This document shows positions 5,950 through 9,517 of a stretch of DNA of 9,517 nucleotides, in pieces. Both the position numbers and the translations under genes were made by a program. The stretch comes from CAYVLI01 sp964452105 [NCBI: uncultured Nitrospinota bacterium] (lineage in GTDB: Bacteria; JAUXIQ01). Within the stretch, counting starts at the first letter, position 1, and every line of letters begins with the position of its first letter. The notes under the pieces were generated by a model. That model ran no database searches. It was given only the letters and a program-made list of their open reading frames with translations, and was not told the DNA's origin. Location of the stretch: NCBI GenBank assembly GCA_964452105.1, contig CAYVLI010000014.1:7332-16848 (forward strand). The letters run 5' to 3'.

Positions 5950-6411
5950 ATGAAAAAGAAGATTATTAAAAAGAATGAAGAATGGAAGGAAATGCTTAGA
6001 CCGGAGCAGTACATGGTTACGAGGCTTAAGGGAACGGAAATGCCCTTCTCGGGTGAGTATAACGATTTTAAGGAGAAGGGTTTTTATAAGTGCGCCTGCT
6101 GCGGAAGCGAGTTGTTCAGTTCCGATGCCAAGTTCGATTCGGGCACGGGATGGCCCTCCTTCTACGAGCCGGTATCTGAGGAGAACATAGAGACGAAAGA
6201 TGACTACAAGCTGGGCCATAGGAGGGCCGAGGCGCTGTGCGGCAGGTGCGATGCACACCTGGGGCATATCTTTAATGACGGGCCGGAACCCACTGGGTTA
6301 AGGTACTGCATCAATTCGGCAGCGTTGAAGTTCGAAGGGAAGGGAACAACCGCCTTAAAAGGCTGTCGGGAGCAGAGCCCATGCAGCACTGAAGAAGATA
6401 AACGCCGATAA
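5950..6411 (+). CDS. msrB: Peptide methionine-(R)-S-oxide reductase MsrB (153 aa)
   Basis: MsrB reduces the R epimer of methionine sulfoxide in oxidised proteins, normally with thioredoxin. There is no signal peptide, so it acts in the cytoplasm. The fold is complete: two Cys pairs for the structural zinc (Cys48/Cys51 in CACC and Cys97/Cys100 in CGRC), SGTGWPSF (64-71), HLGHIF (103-108), [11 protein letters not shown] (110-120), and the catalytic Cys120 in RYCINSAAL. The active residue is cysteine, not selenocysteine. The family's usual RTEV stretch is RAEA here. Beyond the fold is a short tail (about residues 131-153) with Cys139 and Cys145, which could serve as resolving cysteines or be neutral. 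The gene is alone on the plus strand, divergent from the acyl-CoA synthetase, and followed 159 bp later by a crotonase gene. Confidence 0.96.
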   Translation: MKKKIIKKNEEWKEMLRPEQYMVTRLKGTEMPFSGEYNDFKEKGFYKCACCGSELFSSDAKFDSGTGWPSFYEPVSEENIETKDDYKLGHRRAEALCGRCDAHLGHIFNDGPEPTGLRYCINSAALKFEGKGTTALKGCREQSPCSTEEDKRR

Positions 6412-6570
6412 ACGGTTAAACACTGCCCGCCTTGTTTGAGTCCATCTCTTATCAGTTATCATCGCTTCATCCTTTATCTTCAAATTTATTTCTTTGAGGC
6501 TTAGCGTCTTTATGGTAAACGAGAGTAATTCCATATGGTTCCAAACACTTAATTCTATGGAGGGAGTAGG

Positions 6571-7356
6571 ATGGAGTTAAGGTTTACGGACATCGTTTAC
6601 ACCAAGAAGGACGGGGTGGCGAAGATCATCATGAACCGGCCGGAGACGTATAATGCCTTCCGGGATGTAACCCTGAAAGACATGATAAGAGCTTTTAACG
6701 ATGCGGCGGCGGACGGGAGCGTGGGCGTGGTGGTTCTGACCGGTGCGGGGGACAAGGCTTTTTCCTCCGGCGGTGACGTAGAGTGGGAAGCCAGAGGCGG
6801 CCTGGAGAGGATGCACGAAGATCCGTTGGACATTCATGACACCATGCGCAACTGCCTGAAGCCTATCATCGCACGGATCAACGGCTACGCCATAGGCGGC
6901 GGACACCACCTGGCCTATTTCTGCGATTTTTCCGTGGCATCCGAAAACGCCATCTTCGGACAGAACGGCCCCAGAATAGGGAGCCCCGCTGGCGGCTATA
7001 TCGTGAGCTATCTCACACGAGTGGTCGGCGCGAAGAGGGCGCGGGAAATATGGTACCTCTGCCGACGCTACACCGCCAAGCAGGCGCTGGAGTGGGGTCT
7101 GGTGAACGCCGTGGCGCCCTTCGAGAAACTGGACGAAGAGGTGGACAAGTGGTGCAGAGAGGTGCTGGCGCTGAGCCCCACGTGCCTGAAGATACTCAAG
7201 GCCTCCTTCGAGGCTGAGTACGACTACCTACGCGGTTCGGGGGACAACCTTCAGCGGATGATAGCGCCTGATTTCTTCGCCAGCGGTGAAGGGTTGGAGG
7301 GGGCTACAGCATTCCTGGAAAGGAGACAGCCCGATTTTTCGCGCTTCAGGAAATAG
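6571..7356 (+). CDS. Enoyl-CoA hydratase/isomerase family protein, MenB/BadI-like (261 aa)
   Basis: This crotonase-fold enzyme acts on an acyl-CoA. The pattern follows the MenB/BadI branch more than ordinary hydratases: NRPETYNAF (22-30), GVVVLTGAGDKAFSSGGD (52-69), oxyanion-hole segment GYAIGGGHHL (105-114), FGQNGPRIGS (129-138), REIWYLCRRY (158-167) and the ending RRQPDFSRFRK. MenB makes dihydroxynaphthoyl-CoA and BadI hydrolyses 2-ketocyclohexane-carboxyl-CoA. In both, the position after GS-x is Asp (GSFD or GSVD), but here it is Ala140 in GSPAGG. The exact reaction is therefore open. Hydration, ring hydrolysis or isomerisation of a CoA ester remain possible. GGAGGGA ends 5 nt before the ATG. 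No other menaquinone genes are nearby. An acyl-CoA synthetase lies across msrB, and a 126-aa unknown gene follows in the same direction. Confidence 0.92.
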   Translation: MELRFTDIVYTKKDGVAKIIMNRPETYNAFRDVTLKDMIRAFNDAAADGSVGVVVLTGAGDKAFSSGGDVEWEARGGLERMHEDPLDIHDTMRNCLKPIIARINGYAIGGGHHLAYFCDFSVASENAIFGQNGPRIGSPAGGYIVSYLTRVVGAKRAREIWYLCRRYTAKQALEWGLVNAVAPFEKLDEEVDKWCREVLALSPTCLKILKASFEAEYDYLRGSGDNLQRMIAPDFFASGEGLEGATAFLERRQPDFSRFRK

Positions 7357-7414
7357 GATCACAGGAACCATGGATAGACGCAGGTGAGAACGGATGACGA
7401 TTTTAAAGCATACA

Positions 7415-7443
7415 GTCACAAGGCATACGAAATCCTTTGTGAC
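7415..7443 (+). other. Imperfect hairpin between crotonase and unknown gene
   Basis: GTCACAA (7415-7421) pairs with TTGTGAC (7437-7443). Flanking CAG/CTG and GG/CC extend the arms with single-base bulges. There is no T run after it. It may be an mRNA structure or a protein site in the 126-bp gap. Confidence 0.3.
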
Positions 7444-7482
7444 CTGATGTCTTTGTAGATAAGAAAAAACGGGAGATGAGTG

Positions 7483-7863
7483 ATGGATTATGGGTCCAGT
7501 GTGAAGGCAGAGATTAAGCTGGTTTATCCGGATGCAGGCATTCAGTTTATCATGGAGATAGGGCCTGGCGAGGGAGGAAACGGCGATGGAAGCGGAGCCA
7601 TGCTCCGCATCGTTTTGAAAGATGCGACAGGGGAAAAAGATTTGACCTGCGACGAGGAGCGCTCACCCGTCCTGGGGGATTTCGTGGGGGGATTCGTGCG
7701 CTGGCTGGGAACACTGGGCATAAAGGCTGCGCATAGCGCCGGAGAGATAACGGGCAGCTTCCATCCGGACTACAATGTGGAGGGTTTCATCAAGGCTTCG
7801 GGGGCCATCTGTGAAATGATCGACCAGCGTTTTTCACTTTATCGGGATAGTGTCCTCGCTTGA
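7483..7863 (+). CDS. Conserved-looking protein of unknown function (126 aa)
   Basis: Not recognised with confidence. The start at ATG 7483 is favoured because GGGAG lies 7 nt upstream; a GTG at 7480 is also in frame. The N-terminal half is a beta-type segment broken by a Gly-rich loop (GPGEGGNGDGSG, residues 28-39), with another strand pair around LRIVLKDATGEKDL. The C-terminal half is helical: GDFVGGFVRWLGTLGI (65-80), then HPDYNVEGFIKASGAICEMIDQRF (94-117). The LGI-x-A helix followed by DY-x-V-x-G-x-x-K-x-SG is loosely reminiscent of the end of the lipoate ligase/octanoyltransferase fold, but the protein is too short and the catalytic Lys motif is displaced by one residue. I regard that as weak. 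It follows the crotonase gene by 126 bp on the same strand and may be co-transcribed. Confidence 0.72.
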   Translation: MDYGSSVKAEIKLVYPDAGIQFIMEIGPGEGGNGDGSGAMLRIVLKDATGEKDLTCDEERSPVLGDFVGGFVRWLGTLGIKAAHSAGEITGSFHPDYNVEGFIKASGAICEMIDQRFSLYRDSVLA

Positions 7864-7920
7864 GGCTAACACTGAAAAACTGATGGTTAATGGGGGCTTC
7901 TTGTTCCAGACGGGATTACC

Positions 7921-7959
7921 GCCCGGCCCCAATGCGGGCTGGAACCCGCTTATAGCGGG
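7921..7959 (+). other. Overlapping GC-rich hairpins in the convergent region
   Basis: Three stems share sequence: GCCCG (7921-7925) with CGGGC (7935-7939), GCGGG (7934-7938) with CCCGC (7945-7949), and the tightest, CCCGCT TAT AGCGGG (7945-7959). The middle stem excludes the other two. They lie in a 239-bp region (7864-8102) between the end of the 126-aa gene and the end of the HAMP gene, which otherwise holds no convincing gene. They may help end transcription from the left, though no T run follows. Confidence 0.45.
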
Positions 7960-8102
7960 GCTATTAACAGACTGGTGCGAAATGGCGCCTTTTCAGAAGC
8001 GCTCGCTTGAGGTAAAAACAAAACTAAAATCCTTAATTGCAGTCTATCTTTATGCTGCGGCGGGGAAGAACATTATCGGTCATGCGCAAGTCGCCTGACT
8101 TC

Positions 8103-8678
8103 TTACCTTATGTTTAATTCAAGGTCGGATCGTAGTTTCTTTATGGATTGGGCCAGTTTTTCAGATTCTTCTCTTATTTGAAATCCTTTGGCGAGTTTTA
8201 CTTCCAAATCCAATATGTTCCTTGAGATATCTTCGTAACTATTTTTAAAACTATTCAGTCTTGCTCTTGTGTTTTCAATCATATCATTGAGAGCATCGGC
8301 TACGTCTTTAAACTCGTCTTTTTGCCTTAAGACAATGGGAGAAGAAAAATCACCTGCACAAACTTTTTCCAAATCATTGCTGATACGGTAAAGAGGGCCT
8401 CTTGTCTTTTTCATCATCCAGATACCCGTAATAAAAATTAATACCAATACGAGGATTAAATTAAAAATTCCGACCTGGATGGAAAGAGATTGCATTATCT
8501 CTCCGGTGCTTTGCGCACTCACATGAACGCTCCATTGTAATGACTCGAGCTTCTCTCTGGAAAGAATAATAAAGATTGCCGTGGAAACGACATTACCGAT
8601 AACCGCCGCTATCGCAAAGACAAGGGCAAATTTCCCCTGAAACGTCATATCTATTAAATATTTTTTTCTCTCGAACAC
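8103..8678 (-). CDS. Two-TM HAMP and coiled-coil membrane protein without output domain (191 aa)
   Basis: The layout is that of a receptor input half: a basic start (RKKYLIDMTFQGKF), TM1 about 16-39, a short external loop about 40-66, TM2 about 67-88, then a HAMP domain (about 89-141) with GPLYRIS, the inter-helix stretch AGDFSSPI and the conserved Asp-Glu (121-122). A charged coiled coil follows (142-190). There is no methyl-accepting, kinase or cyclase domain, so it is not a full chemoreceptor or sensor kinase. The GPLYR-type HAMP with this N-terminus is a group I associate with delta-proteobacterial genomes rich in multiheme cytochromes. The start is a GTG at 8678 with a GGGGG signal 9 nt upstream. 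The gene begins 13 nt after the cytochrome stop, so the two are almost certainly one operon. It may anchor, couple to or sense the state of that cytochrome. Confidence 0.88.
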   Translation of the reverse strand: MFERKKYLIDMTFQGKFALVFAIAAVIGNVVSTAIFIILSREKLESLQWSVHVSAQSTGEIMQSLSIQVGIFNLILVLVLIFITGIWMMKKTRGPLYRISNDLEKVCAGDFSSPIVLRQKDEFKDVADALNDMIENTRARLNSFKNSYEDISRNILDLEVKLAKGFQIREESEKLAQSIKKLRSDLELNIR

Positions 8679-8691
8679 GGCGGGAATCCCC

Positions 8692-9441
8692 CTATTTATT
8701 ATGACATTCCAGGCATAATCTGCTTCTCTTATTGTTCACGACCAGCATAAACTTTTCTTTTGAATAAACGTTATGGCACGTGCCGCAACCTATATTACCG
8801 TCAAAGAATCTTAAGGCATTGTTAACCTCTTCAGGCGGCTTAAAACTGTTCGGCTTTTTCCTCGCCGTTTCCGCATACGATACGCCTATAGGATGGTTCC
8901 AATCAGTTTTGTAGATAGAGCTTTGCCTGCCTGCGGATGTCGAGGCAAGCGAATTAAGATATTCATCATGGCAGTCGAGACACTGCAGAGAATACAAATC
9001 CAGCTCATATTTTCTGCCTGCAACCGTTGACGAGCTTTGATGTCCGCTTTCAAGTATCACGTGGGTCCTTTCATCTATTCCGTGACAGGAGCTGCAAAAT
9101 ACGGGGCCCCTGCCCGGCCTTCTCAAGAGAAAATAGTTATAGCGCTTGTTACTGATTGAAGCGGGATGAACAAAGTGGCAAGTGACGCAGGCCAATCTAC
9201 CGTTAACCAGCGGCATATCGACCGGTATGGCGGTAATTGGAATAACACCGATTGGATGCGACTGCGTTTGCTGCTTCTTATGACACTTCTCACACAGGGA
9301 GTTCTGAATGGTTTTCAGTTTAGAAAAATCTTTTTCTGCATCGACATGGCAGATAATGCAATCTCTTCTGGCAAACGTATGCGGCTCTTTTGTACGCCCG
9401 TATATGGTAATAGTTGTACCCATATGTTTATCCAGTCTCAT
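8692..9441 (-). CDS. Heptaheme doubled-CXXCH cytochrome c, N-terminus uncertain (249 aa)
   Basis: Seven CXXCH heme-attachment motifs are visible, starting at residues 28 (CIICH), 50 (CEKCH), 85 (CVTCH), 116 (CSSCH), 154 (CLDCH), 219 (CGTCH) and 243 (CLECH). Two SHPIGV/NHPIGV segments (61-66 and 182-187) supply probable distal His ligands, as in Paired_CXXCH cytochromes. The order heme, HPIGV, heme pair occurs twice, so the protein looks internally duplicated. Such cytochromes carry electrons outside the inner membrane. However, no signal peptide is seen from the ATG at 9441, although AAGGAGGAG stands 9 nt upstream, and the frame stays open to the window edge with a Lys/Arg-rich, low-complexity reading. 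Either the true start lies beyond the window or export uses another route. The HAMP protein gene follows 13 nt downstream. Confidence 0.9.
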   Translation of the reverse strand: MRLDKHMGTTITIYGRTKEPHTFARRDCIICHVDAEKDFSKLKTIQNSLCEKCHKKQQTQSHPIGVIPITAIPVDMPLVNGRLACVTCHFVHPASISNKRYNYFLLRRPGRGPVFCSSCHGIDERTHVILESGHQSSSTVAGRKYELDLYSLQCLDCHDEYLNSLASTSAGRQSSIYKTDWNHPIGVSYAETARKKPNSFKPPEEVNNALRFFDGNIGCGTCHNVYSKEKFMLVVNNKRSRLCLECHNK

Positions 9442-9450
9442 GCTCGTTTT

Positions 9451-9460
9451 TCTCCTCCTT
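9451..9460 (-). promoter_or_regulatory. Shine-Dalgarno before the cytochrome ATG
   Basis: AAGGAGGAGA ends 9 nt before the ATG at 9441. It supports that start. The region upstream is an A/G-rich low-complexity stretch to the window edge, in which I see no promoter. Confidence 0.5.
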
Positions 9461-9517
9461 CTTTCCTCTTTCGTCTGTACCTTTTTTTCCCTTCTTCCCC
9501 ATTTTCCCCCCTTTTTT

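Noticed and set aside
5893-6267. Minus-strand frame opposite msrB
   Set aside because: msrB on the other strand has all catalytic and zinc residues; this frame has no start signal.
7850-8098. Possible 82-aa gene starting with GTG and overlapping the end of the 126-aa gene
   Set aside because: Its Shine-Dalgarno is poor and its middle is encoded by the overlapping GC hairpins. The protein looks like no family. A small real gene cannot be fully excluded.
8088-8101. Small hairpin (AAGTC GCCT GACTT) after the HAMP gene as a terminator
   Set aside because: The stem is only 5 bp and no T run follows on either strand.

Overview
The window joins a leftward block of tailed-phage packaging and virion genes (about 1-3920) to a set of ordinary bacterial metabolic and respiratory genes (about 4285-9517). 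Base composition looks balanced by eye. A BadI/MenB-like crotonase, an AMP-forming acyl-CoA synthetase, a heptaheme doubled-CXXCH cytochrome c and a HAMP protein carrying the 'GPLYR' variant together suggest an anaerobic or metal-, sulfur- or syntrophy-type bacterium such as Desulfobacterota or a physiologically similar group. No ribosomal RNA, tRNA or marker gene is present, so this placement is inference only.

Phage block, transcribed right to left: a 139-aa sigma-region-4-like DNA-binding protein with an N-terminal cysteine cluster; a 117-aa helical protein that may be a small terminase or an accessory; a 182-aa fibre- or decoration-like protein; two unrecognised small proteins of 89 and 64 aa; a 94-aa virion-surface-like protein; and the large terminase subunit TerL. 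TerL is split into an ATPase part and a nuclease part by a single +1 frame change near 913-959. The first codons of another gene may begin at the left edge. No integrase, repressor, portal or capsid gene lies inside the window, so it cannot be decided whether this is an intact prophage, a remnant or a non-integrative element. Upstream of the block (3921-4090) are a 12-bp exact direct repeat and a 14-bp palindrome, probably regulatory.

Metabolic block: an acyl-CoA synthetase on the minus strand ends in a strong Rho-independent terminator at 4091-4125, which insulates it from the phage genes. It is divergent from msrB (methionine-R-sulfoxide reductase), and the 120-bp shared region holds a TATAAT box and a perfect 14-bp palindrome. 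Next on the plus strand come a MenB/BadI-like crotonase whose usual acidic residue is replaced by alanine, and a 126-aa protein of unknown function. Ligase and crotonase could serve activation and ring cleavage or hydration of a cyclic or fatty carboxylate, but this is inferred from family and proximity only.

Respiratory block, minus strand: the heptaheme cytochrome is followed after 13 nt by a two-TM HAMP/coiled-coil protein without an output domain. They form a likely two-gene redox module. The cytochrome has no visible signal peptide and its frame stays open to the window edge, so its N-terminus may lie outside. The convergent region 7864-8102 holds overlapping GC-rich hairpins and no convincing gene. 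I see no CRISPR array, insertion sequence, tRNA or rRNA.
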